This document shows, piece by piece, positions 41,185 to 49,373 of a stretch of 64,000 nucleotides of DNA. Positions within the stretch are counted from its first letter, which is position 1. Each line of letters opens with the position of its first letter. The stretch lies in NCBI GenBank assembly GCA_050486105.1, contig JBJHCR010000001.1:24531-88530 (forward strand). The letters run 5' to 3'. The DNA comes from JAEXNA01 sp050486105 (GTDB taxonomy: Bacteria; Vulcanimicrobiota; Xenobia; Xenobiales; JADMJV01). The position numbers and the translations under genes were made by a program. A model generated the notes under the pieces. The model had not been told where the DNA came from, made no database searches, and saw only the letters and a list, made by a program, of their open reading frames with translations.

Positions 41185-43899
41185 GTGAAGCGCTTCAAAT
41201 ATCTTGTTTTGACGCTCTGTTTCACGTTCACTTGGCCTGCCTTCGCAGCTCCTCTCTTCCCTGATGTTCCAGATAACCACTGGGCCAAGGATGCGGTAGC
41301 TGCACTTGCTGCAAAGGGGCTCGTCGAGGGTTACCCCGACGGGACCTTCAAGGGGGATCGCTCCGCGACCCGCTGGGAAACCGCGATGATCGTGGCCCGT
41401 CTGCTGGCGCAGATGGAACAGGCTCATGCGACCTTTGCAACTAAGGCCGAGCTAGACGAACTCAGGAAACTGGTGAACGCTCTTCGAGAAGAGTTGGATG
41501 CCCTTGGGGTCCGAGTCGACAATCTCGAGGAGAGCGTCAGTCGGCTGGACCAGCGGGTCACCGAACTGGAACGGATCACTTTTTACGGTTACGTGGACAC
41601 CCGGGTAGCCTTCCAAAGTTTTCAGAATACCGGTCGCGATTCCATGCGATCGCTCAACCCTGGTATCGCTTTTGATACCCTCAACTATAATGCCATCGTT
41701 GGAACTGCTGCTGGCGCCGGGGGATCCACCGCCGGCTTTGGTGGTACAGCGGCCCCAGGGGCCATCTTACCTCCAGGACAAACGGCAGTTGTCCCTACCT
41801 TCAACCCTTTCACCACCGGCATTCTCGGGACTACCAACTGGAGAACGGGTCGACCGCTTACCAGTGGTACCGGCCTAACCAGCCGAGCGGTGCTCGGTCT
41901 CAACATTCGGGTGACCGATGAGATCGACGCCGGGGTGGAATTTTCTGCTTACGCTTCCATGGGTGACCAGGTCGTGGATGCCTTTTATGGCGTTCAGCAA
42001 CCCTATCTGGCAAATCCCTTCACCGCCACCAATGTCAACGCCCAGGGCGCAGCTCAGGGCCTCAACAACGCTCCTTACACCCGCATGGTCCTAGACCGTT
42101 TCTGGGTACGCCATAAAGGTACGGGGACGAAGTTGACTGTTGGAGCTTACGATGAGCACGATTTCAATCGTTCGGTCTACGTGGGCATGCTCAATCCCAA
42201 TGAATTTGGACCACGCTATTTAGAGAACTACGGTTTTCTAGTGGATGGCTCTTTCCCGGTGGGTGAAAGCCGAGATCTCAACTTGAATTGGCAAGTAATG
42301 GGCACGGTGCTTCCCGACGGCAACACCGGCCCGATCACTCCAGGCTCCCCTGGAGTCGGCACGACCTACTTCTCTCACGCTATGGGAGTGAAGGTGGGAA
42401 TCGACTTTCACGACCAGCGTGGTAAATTGGATTTCAACTTCTTGCGAGCAGCCGATGACGCCGCCGCCGGCGGTGTCTTGAACACCGGCCTGTTGCAGGC
42501 CCAGAACGCCAACAGCTTGATCAACTGGGTCAATCCTCCCGGCTATTATATCAGCGAATTGGCCGGTCAGTTTGGAGCGACCAGTGGACTGGGCACTCCT
42601 GGGGATGTCCGCCCGGTTCCTATGAACGCAGCCTTCGGCAACGATGGCTCTTTGGCTGGTCCGGTGGCTGCTGGGCTCTTGCCTCAGGGTGTTCCGAACA
42701 TCGGTGGTATCGGTCCTCAAGACCAGACCACTTGGGGTCTCGCTTTTGAGTATGAGTTCGACCACAATTGGTCACCTAAGGTTTTTGGTGAGTACGCCAG
42801 TTCCAGCTACCGCCCGAACCGCAATTCGGCTTACACCGCTGATGGTGATGCCTGGAGAGTAGGAGCCAGCATCTTATTGATGGACGGGTCCATCGACCTC
42901 GAAGGACATTATTTGGCCGTAGACCCGCGATTCTCGCCCTACATCATCCAAATGCCGTTGGTGGCTGGAATCTCCACTCCCCTGTGGACCACTCCCGGTT
43001 TCTACTACTTCAACAACATGTACTCGCTCCACGACACTGAGTTGCTTCCTCATAACCGAGAAGGCTTCCGGTTGAAGGGAACCTGGAAGTTCCGTCCCAC
43101 CGGACGAGTGACTTTAGAGTACGGAGACCTGACCCAGCGCACCACCTCTTTGCAGGATGTTCGTTTCTCGGCCAACTCCCTGGGATTTGGCACCCCGAAC
43201 ACCAATGTGTTGGGCTTTTCTCCTGGATGGATGGAGCCGCTTTTTGGTGGCTATCACCCGGCCACCTTCGCCTCGGACGGCAACAACCTGTTCGCCACTC
43301 CCTGGGAAGACAATAAAGGTCGCGTTCAGAACTTCGGACTTTCCGGAGGGTACAAACACCTATTCAACGAGGCCGAGCACAATCGGGGCATCACTCTCTC
43401 CGGTGGTATCCGAACTGTAGACTTCTCCCGCAACACCAATATGGCAGCTATCGGAGCCGCCAACGGGTTTGCCGGGGCCGGTATGCAAGCGGCAAACATG
43501 AACTTGGTGGACCTCAATTTCCGAGGCTGGAACGTGACCCTGGAGTATGACGTCACCGACGACTTCAAGGTTCGCGGTGGTTTCACCAATGTGGATATCG
43601 TCGGACACTTAGATCCTCTGAACATCGGTGGTGCTTACGCTGAAGCTGTGGGTTCCCACAACTTCAACAACATCAACATCAATCAGACCATCCCGGATCT
43701 CGGATTCGAGTGGGAGATATCTGACGATCTCACCTGGACGGCTATGGGTCGGTACTTCACTCTTCGTGACAAACTACCCCCGCATTTGTTCGTCTCCCCT
43801 GGAGTTCCTAACCTGAACATCAATAATGGTCCTCAGGTCGGTCATCCTTTCGACTGGAAAGGCTTGCAGCTCACCTCACAGTTGAACTTCAAGTTCTAA
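41185..43899 (+). CDS. SLH-domain outer-membrane porin 2
   Basis: A 904-residue paralogue of porin 1 with the same architecture: signal peptide (cleavage near FAAPL), SLH domain nearly identical to porin 1, coiled coil, then a more divergent beta-barrel ending 'QLNFKF'. GTG 41185 is chosen because AGGAGG lies six bases upstream and the product then begins with a proper signal peptide; the frame is open 39 codons further. The near identity of the SLH and coiled-coil parts against diverged barrels suggests conserved wall attachment with different surface or pore properties. Confidence 0.9.
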   Translation: MKRFKYLVLTLCFTFTWPAFAAPLFPDVPDNHWAKDAVAALAAKGLVEGYPDGTFKGDRSATRWETAMIVARLLAQMEQAHATFATKAELDELRKLVNALREELDALGVRVDNLEESVSRLDQRVTELERITFYGYVDTRVAFQSFQNTGRDSMRSLNPGIAFDTLNYNAIVGTAAGAGGSTAGFGGTAAPGAILPPGQTAVVPTFNPFTTGILGTTNWRTGRPLTSGTGLTSRAVLGLNIRVTDEIDAGVEFSAYASMGDQVVDAFYGVQQPYLANPFTATNVNAQGAAQGLNNAPYTRMVLDRFWVRHKGTGTKLTVGAYDEHDFNRSVYVGMLNPNEFGPRYLENYGFLVDGSFPVGESRDLNLNWQVMGTVLPDGNTGPITPGSPGVGTTYFSHAMGVKVGIDFHDQRGKLDFNFLRAADDAAAGGVLNTGLLQAQNANSLINWVNPPGYYISELAGQFGATSGLGTPGDVRPVPMNAAFGNDGSLAGPVAAGLLPQGVPNIGGIGPQDQTTWGLAFEYEFDHNWSPKVFGEYASSSYRPNRNSAYTADGDAWRVGASILLMDGSIDLEGHYLAVDPRFSPYIIQMPLVAGISTPLWTTPGFYYFNNMYSLHDTELLPHNREGFRLKGTWKFRPTGRVTLEYGDLTQRTTSLQDVRFSANSLGFGTPNTNVLGFSPGWMEPLFGGYHPATFASDGNNLFATPWEDNKGRVQNFGLSGGYKHLFNEAEHNRGITLSGGIRTVDFSRNTNMAAIGAANGFAGAGMQAANMNLVDLNFRGWNVTLEYDVTDDFKVRGGFTNVDIVGHLDPLNIGGAYAEAVGSHNFNNININQTIPDLGFEWEISDDLTWTAMGRYFTLRDKLPPHLFVSPGVPNLNINNGPQVGHPFDWKGLQLTSQLNFKF

Positions 43900-43915
43900 C
43901 GGTCGGAGATCTGCT

Positions 43916-43954
43916 CGAAAAAGGGTCCCGGAGTTCGCTCCGGGACCCTTTTCG
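43916..43954. terminator. Bidirectional terminator between porin 2 and the caspase-fold gene
   Basis: AAAAAGGGTCCCGGAG-TTCG-CTCCGGGACCCTTTTC: a long GC stem with a UUCG tetraloop and A/T tails on both sides, located between convergent genes. Confidence 0.93.
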
Positions 43955-43964
43955 ATCCCTGGAC

Positions 43965-45392
43965 CTATAAGAGAAACCCTCGGTGGGGGCCGGCGGAGGC
44001 CTCCACAAAGGCCATCCAATTCGCTGGGAGACGCTCGTTCTGGGAAGTGGGATGACTGCTAGGACCTCCGTGGAAATCTCCGAGCATCAATGGGGCTTTA
44101 TTGGGCCGGCTGTGGATCGACAACCCGCTGAGGGGATAGTGAGAACCGGTTCGCTTTTCCAAGATGGCGGACTCGAGAGCTCGCTGGGCGATTTCAAGAT
44201 TTTCTTGTAGGGGATCTTCAGTTGGGAGTCTTTGAGAAATGCCCGCCAACAAGCCACCAAGGTCGAGGAGATCTTGGCGCTTGTCCAGGTAGTTCTGATC
44301 CTTAGACTCTCGCACTAGGGCACGGAATTCTCGGTCGGACTTCCAGCGTGATAAGAGGCCTTGGCCCAAGGTATCCAGCGCCGGAGCCAAACGGTTCTCA
44401 AGGGCTTCGAGGTCGATTGCCACGGCCGTGCTGTCGGTGCCCTGACGAAGCTGGTCTCGGTGAGCCTTGACGGTCCGCTGGGGATGGGGAACTTTAGCGA
44501 TCCCCTGATGCTCTTTCTGGTCAAAGTGAGCACCGGCGACCCTGGCGATCTCTCTCGCCATGGTAGCCGGTGTTTCTTCTTCGAGGGCCGAGGTCAGCAT
44601 ATTGGCCAGGGGAATTCGTCCGGCTTGAGAGTTTCCATTGGGGATCTGATCTTCAAAGGCCACCACATATTTGACAGTTGGGCCAAAACGCAAGAGTTGC
44701 TCGAAGTTGGCTCCATAGCAGGTTTCCAAGACCAACACATCCGTCGGTCTTTGCCCTTGAAGACTGGCTTGCTCCAGGCTTTCGGCCAAAGTGGATCCAG
44801 AGAGTCCGGCGCTCTGTCGGGCTCCATAACCGTGACCATTGAGGTGAACAAGATGAAAGCTTGTTGGGTAGTGTTGCATATTGGCGGTAAGCATGGCCTT
44901 GAGCCCCTCTTCAGGAGGGGATTCGGCGGTCACCGGGAGGTCCACCTTGAGTTCGCTGTGCCAGGCTTGCAGTCCGGTCAGGCCCTCTTTTTCTTGCTCC
45001 TTGGCCTGGACGATATCGGATGCTGCGGCTTTCCAATCGGACGCTAAAGTGGCACCGTTGGCCAGTGAAGTGAGGGCTAGGACTCCGAAAGCCAGCACTC
45101 CGGGAAGTCCTGTCAGGGCTCCAGCGGCGGCCAATCCCAGAGCTCCAAGAGCCGGAAGAGCTGCGAGGCCTCCTCTCTTGAGAGTCCGAGAAATTTTTCT
45201 AGAAGCAGGTTCTTGGTACAGGATTCCCCCAATCTCTAGGCGGTCTTGGGGGTCTGCAGCGGTCGTTTCCCGGGCGGTCTTCAACTCTTTGTGACTCAGA
45301 GTCAGTTCGTAGACCTCGTTGCTCTTCCAAAACGAGGAGGCGCTGGTGACTACCGTTTTGGGGGGAGTTTTATGGGTTGAGCCTATCTGCAC
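43965..45392 (-). CDS. Caspase-fold (clan CD) cysteine peptidase-like protein with glycine-zipper segment
   Basis: A 475-residue protein. Residues 1-60 are polar; 64-125 hold an Ala/Gly/Leu hydrophobic block ('LAALPALGALGLAAAGALTG'). The core from about 160 resembles clostripain/caspase-like peptidases: His187 in 'LVHLNGHGYG' follows a hydrophobic strand, and Cys225 in 'VLVLETCYGAN' ends the next one, giving the expected His-Cys dyad. 'KYVVAFEDQIPNGN' would be the following strand. The C-terminal 200 residues are helical and unassigned. GTG start at 45392. A role as a protease effector or in regulated cell death is inference. Confidence 0.72.
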   Translation of the reverse strand: MQIGSTHKTPPKTVVTSASSFWKSNEVYELTLSHKELKTARETTAADPQDRLEIGGILYQEPASRKISRTLKRGGLAALPALGALGLAAAGALTGLPGVLAFGVLALTSLANGATLASDWKAAASDIVQAKEQEKEGLTGLQAWHSELKVDLPVTAESPPEEGLKAMLTANMQHYPTSFHLVHLNGHGYGARQSAGLSGSTLAESLEQASLQGQRPTDVLVLETCYGANFEQLLRFGPTVKYVVAFEDQIPNGNSQAGRIPLANMLTSALEEETPATMAREIARVAGAHFDQKEHQGIAKVPHPQRTVKAHRDQLRQGTDSTAVAIDLEALENRLAPALDTLGQGLLSRWKSDREFRALVRESKDQNYLDKRQDLLDLGGLLAGISQRLPTEDPLQENLEIAQRALESAILEKRTGSHYPLSGLSIHSRPNKAPLMLGDFHGGPSSHPTSQNERLPANWMAFVEASAGPHRGFLL

Positions 45393-45606
45393 GTGTCCAG
45401 CTTAGCGCGGATGCATGAAAGAACACTAAAACGTTCTCAGAAGTTTCCCCGCAATCCCTCGGCAACACTCAGGCAACAACCGGAGTCCGGCGGAGGGTGG
45501 ATCGATGGAAACGCTCTAGTCGGTCTCGGTGGCCAACCTTCTTCGGTTTTCCAGAACGACGGAGTAGCCCTCACCGGTGTTGCGACGAACATTGAGGAAG
45601 AGAAAA

Positions 45607-45888
45607 ATGTTTTCAGATTTCGAACTCGGCTCCAGGGGCTTCCCCTTCGTGGGCCTCATCAGATTCCCCATGTTTCAGGTCCAAATGAATTCCAATTCTA
45701 TTGGGAAACCGGTGATCACTTTCCGGGATCCGACCATCTTCCCCGCGAAGATGCATTCAGACTTCTCGATATCCGGGCTAACAATCCCGATTGGGGTCTG
45801 GCGACCAATCAGTCCTCCTAAAGCCGAAGATGTGATGAGAAATTCCACACCCGGGTACCCGTCTCTCCACCCCAACCCGCAAACTTAA
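45607..45888 (+). CDS. Small hypothetical protein
   Basis: A 93-residue protein starting at ATG 45607 with GAGGAAGAG seven bases upstream. It is Phe/Pro/Ile-rich ('SRGFPFVGLIRFPMFQVQ') and ends in a polar Pro tail. No family is recognised. Competing frames exist in this stretch; this one is preferred for its ribosome site. Confidence 0.4.
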   Translation: MFSDFELGSRGFPFVGLIRFPMFQVQMNSNSIGKPVITFRDPTIFPAKMHSDFSISGLTIPIGVWRPISPPKAEDVMRNSTPGYPSLHPNPQT

Positions 45889-45901
45889 GCCTTCTAGAGC
45901 G

Positions 45902-46285
45902 TTAGAACATTTGCCCCATCTCCCAGAGCCAGCCTCGACGCTCTTCCTCTAGACTCTCTACTAGCTTCTCCTGGAGGGCGAAAAGCGGGCTGTCGGGATC
46001 GCCGAGCCTCCAGGCCAGAGAAAGTTCGGCGGCAGACCCCCCGCGTTGCCACCGGGTGAGATCGAGTTCTTGGGTCGAGAGATCCGGTGCCAGAAGTCTT
46101 AAGGCGGCGCCTGGGGTCTCTGGTAAGGGTTCGGGAGAGGCCGCCAGCAGGAGCAGAAAAAAATTCTGAACCTGCTGGTGAGCGGCCTCCTCTCGAACCC
46201 GCTCGGGAGACTGAAGCGGTGGCAACTCAAGCTTCTTCAGCCAAGCTCCCAGGCGCTGACGAGCTACGTTTTTCGCCTCGGTCAC
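45902..46285 (-). CDS. Small unknown protein coupled to the HD-domain gene
   Basis: A 127-residue soluble, Leu/Glu/Arg-rich protein ('RLGAWLKKLELPPLQSPERVREEAAH'). No motif is recognised. It overlaps the end of the HD-domain gene by 4 bp (ATGA), so the two are translationally coupled, which suggests a partner or chaperone for that protein; this is inference. Confidence 0.65.
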   Translation of the reverse strand: MTEAKNVARQRLGAWLKKLELPPLQSPERVREEAAHQQVQNFFLLLLAASPEPLPETPGAALRLLAPDLSTQELDLTRWQRGGSAAELSLAWRLGDPDSPLFALQEKLVESLEEERRGWLWEMGQMF

Positions 46286-48285
46286 GAGGAGGAAGCTCGC
46301 CGGTAGGCTTCGATGAGGTGTCGACGTTTGGTTTTTATGGAATCCAAGGCCGAACTTTCGGGAGTGTTCATCTTCTGCTGCTTTGAGAGCTGAGCATCGA
46401 GCAAGGCGAACTTAGTGAATGGTTGATCGCTTGATAATGCTTGACTGAGTTCCGTCTCAAAGGCCGTAGGCTTAGCGTTGGGAGAGGTGCCAAGTTGCAC
46501 ATCTACAACCAGCGGACCACCCTCTACGCGCTCGCTCTGTCCGTTCAGCTTGATCTCTTGACCGGCGTTGTCGGCTACAAATTTCTCCAATTGTCCATAG
46601 GCGGGCATGCCGAATAGGGCTGCCGTTTGTCGGTGGAGAGGGGATTCCTGGACTCCCACAGTGATGGTCCCCTCGGCATCGATGTCGTAGGTGGGGCGTT
46701 GTCCGGCGATGCGAGAGACCGAAAAGCGGTAAGCCGCCTGGTCCACGGTGTTCACCGAAGCGGACAGGGCCGCTCGGTCATCGGGAGCCAGGTCGTCTCG
46801 ATCTTCGATGGTTTTCTTGAGATCAGACTTTAAGTCCTCGAATAGAGTTTCATCTCCGAGTTCGGCAGCGGTCTGCATCAGGCGGAGACTCTTTATGGCT
46901 TTTGGCTCCTTCAGGAGCAACTCCGGCAGCTTGTCGTCGAATGCGTGAGTGTTGTCGGCAGTCCGGACCATGGTCTCCAAGTTGACTCGGCGATCCTCTT
47001 CCGTGGGATGCGCGGTCATGCGCAATTCGACACCAGGGTTTCCGGTGGCGTCTTTGTCGTGATGCAAGATGCAAGAATGAATGTGCTCGAGATCAGAGCT
47101 GCTGAACAATTTGTTGAGGGGGTGGTCGAGATCGGCGCTCTGTTCCCGGAGCACTCGAGCGGCCAGCAAGTTGTGCCCTTTGTCTTGGCCGATGATACCT
47201 TCATTCTGAAAACCTTCTCGAACGGTGTCTACGGCGTAACCGAGGTCGTGCATGAGCATGGTTTGGTGCATGATCAGCCGATCTTTGGCCGTGACCTTGG
47301 CCCCCTGGGCCTCCATTTTGTCGGCGAGTTCCTCGCAAACTCGGATGTTGTGCCCCACCAGATGTCGTACCCCGTGGTCTCCCATGCAGACTTCACTGGC
47401 AACCCGATCCTGATAGGCAGTCAAGACGGTGTTGCCTTGGACCAGCCGAAAGGCATCGGCTGCCGTCATATCCTTGGGAGCCGCTTCACCGAGAAGGTCG
47501 ATGAAGCGATCGGATTGCTCTTTCATCAAGGCAAATTTCTCAGGGTTGTGATTGGCCTCCCGATTGGCAAAGAGAGCTTCGAGAGTCGGAGAAAGTGCTG
47601 ACTTGAGGGCGGCACCTCCCACTTCGCCCAAGGGGCGATCAAATTCTGGAGGTGGTTGGCTATCGATGCTTCGCTCCTGGGCAAAGCGCTCCAGAGTCTG
47701 GGACAAGGCTGCGCTTGAGTTCCTGGGGTCTTGGTACCGCTCAGTCAACTCACCTCGGACCTTTTCGGCTTTTGGTCCGTCCTCATAAGGATACCTTGTC
47801 AGGTAGGTTTCCTCTTGAGCCAGCATCTTTTGAGCAGCTGATTCTGTGGTGGGTTGTGGGTCTTCAAGGCCGTATAATTTCACCAGTGAGGGACCCTCGG
47901 AACCGGTGGTGACCACGGGCGGAGCATCTTCAAGTAGAGTGAGCGGACCATTGCCGTTCCCTTGGCTGCTCCACAGGCTTTTGCTGCTCGAGTCTTCCTG
48001 CAGCAACACTGGCCCCGATGGAGAATCAAGGAGAGACGGTGCTTCCGCGGGGGCGCTCGTCGAAAGCCGAACCTCCTGAGTCTCGGGCTTAAGATCTTGA
48101 GTGAAGGATTCGGTAAAGCTCAGAACTTCGAGAGGTTGCTTGGGCTCCGTTTCATTAGCAAGCTCAAGGTCCGGGCTTGAAGACGGGTTTTTTGGCTGGT
48201 TTTGGGTTAAGCGAGACGTAGGGGGCGACGCAGGTCGCATTGTGGACGGGGGGAGGTTATGACCTACAAGGTCTCGCACTTGCAT
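46282..48285 (-). CDS. HD-domain phosphohydrolase-like protein with long disordered N-terminus
   Basis: A 667-residue protein. The first 210 or so residues are Ser/Pro/Glu-rich and low-complexity. The middle has an HD-type metal site: His304 ('MGDHGVRHLVGHN'), His346-Asp347 ('MLMHDLGYAVD'), His371 ('DKGHNLLAA') and a later 'ILHHDKD', with 'RTADNTHAFDD' as a further acidic site. Such domains hydrolyse nucleotides or phosphodiesters. The C-terminus is helical. No membrane segment. The mix of a disordered leader and a hydrolase core resembles the other unusual proteins in the window. Confidence 0.75.
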   Translation of the reverse strand: MQVRDLVGHNLPPSTMRPASPPTSRLTQNQPKNPSSSPDLELANETEPKQPLEVLSFTESFTQDLKPETQEVRLSTSAPAEAPSLLDSPSGPVLLQEDSSSKSLWSSQGNGNGPLTLLEDAPPVVTTGSEGPSLVKLYGLEDPQPTTESAAQKMLAQEETYLTRYPYEDGPKAEKVRGELTERYQDPRNSSAALSQTLERFAQERSIDSQPPPEFDRPLGEVGGAALKSALSPTLEALFANREANHNPEKFALMKEQSDRFIDLLGEAAPKDMTAADAFRLVQGNTVLTAYQDRVASEVCMGDHGVRHLVGHNIRVCEELADKMEAQGAKVTAKDRLIMHQTMLMHDLGYAVDTVREGFQNEGIIGQDKGHNLLAARVLREQSADLDHPLNKLFSSSDLEHIHSCILHHDKDATGNPGVELRMTAHPTEEDRRVNLETMVRTADNTHAFDDKLPELLLKEPKAIKSLRLMQTAAELGDETLFEDLKSDLKKTIEDRDDLAPDDRAALSASVNTVDQAAYRFSVSRIAGQRPTYDIDAEGTITVGVQESPLHRQTAALFGMPAYGQLEKFVADNAGQEIKLNGQSERVEGGPLVVDVQLGTSPNAKPTAFETELSQALSSDQPFTKFALLDAQLSKQQKMNTPESSALDSIKTKRRHLIEAYRRASSS

Positions 48286-48299
48286 GAATTCGATTCATG
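48283..48299. promoter_or_regulatory. Palindrome overlapping the HD-gene start codon
   Basis: CATGAAT-TCG-ATTCATG is a perfect 7-bp-arm inverted repeat that includes the minus-strand start codon. It could be an operator or an RNA hairpin that masks initiation. Function is inference. Confidence 0.4.
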
Positions 48300-48397
48300 A
48301 ACACAGAGACCTGCTGTTATTCTTCAAATATGGCCTGATAGGATACCGGTGCTTGCAGGGGTGAGCATGCCGATACCAAATTCCTCGGCTATGTCCG

Positions 48398-48557
48398 TGC
48401 AACGTCCGCTCAGTTCGGTTCATTCAATGGTGGCCAGGCGCCTCTCTCGCAAGGAGTTGCGAAGGCTGAATGCCGGGCTTGCATTTAAGGGAGCTTCGAC
48501 GTCGTGAGAGAGGAGGCACGGCCGCCGGGGGTGGGGACGAGCCTGCCGGATATTGCA
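48398..48557. mobile_element. Short hairpin element, family B copy 2 (160 bp)
   Basis: Starts TGCAACGTCCGCTCAGTTCG and ends ACGAGCCTGCCGGATATTGCA. The interior matches the copy at 31870 over CAATGGTGGCCAGGCGC, CTCGCAAGGAG, GGGAGCTTCGACG and GAGAGAGGAGGCA. The right end runs into the inositol-phosphatase gene and supplies its first codons. No flanking duplication is visible. Confidence 0.75.
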
Positions 48558-49373
48558 TTAAACATCGCCAAGGAGATCGCTCTCGAGGCAGCCGAGCTAC
48601 TCCGCCAAGGACAGCTCAAAGGATTTTCCCTAGACACTAAGTCCACCTCCATCGATCTGGTCACCGAATACGACGAACTGGCTGAAAAGCTTATTGTCGA
48701 GCGTTTGCGGCAAAGTTTCCCAGAGCACGGCATCGTGGCCGAAGAAGGTTCCAGTGCTGCAGGTTCCGGGGAAGAGGACTATCGATGGTACGTCGACCCT
48801 CTGGATGGGACCAACAACTTCGCTCATAGGATCCCACAGTTTGCCGTCTCCATGGGGCTCTTCAAGGGCGATCGCCCTGAACTTGCCGTAGTGGCGGACC
48901 CCATGCGAGGAGAGCTTTTTTGGGCCCAGCGAGGAAAGGGCGCCTTTCTCAATGGTGAGCGCCTCAAGGTTTCTGAGGCGGCCACGGTTGACCGAGCAGT
49001 GTTGGCTACCGGTTTTCCCTATGACCGCCATCACGATTCCGTTGACAACTTCGCTCAATTGCAAGCCTTCCTGAAGCGCTGTCAAGGGCTTCGACGGTTT
49101 GGAGCCTGCTCGCTGGATTTATCCTGGGTGGCTGCCGGCCGTTTAGACGGATTTTGGGAGTTCAAGCTGGCAGCCTGGGACATTGCTGCGGGTCTACTTT
49201 TGGTTGAAGAAGCCGGCGGAAGGGTCTCTCGTATTGACGGCTCCCCGATCGGGTTTCCTACGAAAAAAAATCATGTCGTTTTGAGCAACGGGCAGATTCA
49301 CCAGGAAATGCTTGAGATCCTCAAGCCGACCCTCACGGAGAAGCATCTATGGACCGGACCGAGCGTGCTATAG
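48504..49373 (+). CDS. Inositol monophosphatase family protein
   Basis: A 289-residue Mg2+-dependent sugar/inositol phosphatase. Metal-site motifs are intact: 'GIVAEEGSS', 'WYVDPLDGTNNFAHRIP' and 'LAAWDIAAGLLLVEEAGG'. The first 18 or so residues are encoded by the right end of a family B element; GTG 48504 or GTG 48531 could start translation, and a start further in is possible since homologous sequence begins near 'ALNIAKEIALEAAELL'. The methyltransferase gene overlaps its end by 25 bp. Substrate cannot be told from sequence. Confidence 0.9.
   Translation: MREEARPPGVGTSLPDIALNIAKEIALEAAELLRQGQLKGFSLDTKSTSIDLVTEYDELAEKLIVERLRQSFPEHGIVAEEGSSAAGSGEEDYRWYVDPLDGTNNFAHRIPQFAVSMGLFKGDRPELAVVADPMRGELFWAQRGKGAFLNGERLKVSEAATVDRAVLATGFPYDRHHDSVDNFAQLQAFLKRCQGLRRFGACSLDLSWVAAGRLDGFWEFKLAAWDIAAGLLLVEEAGGRVSRIDGSPIGFPTKKNHVVLSNGQIHQEMLEILKPTLTEKHLWTGPSVL

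Noticed and set aside
45393..45821. 142-codon plus-strand open frame upstream of the caspase-fold gene
   Set aside because: No ribosome site, low-complexity start, and it competes with the better-supported frame starting at 45607.
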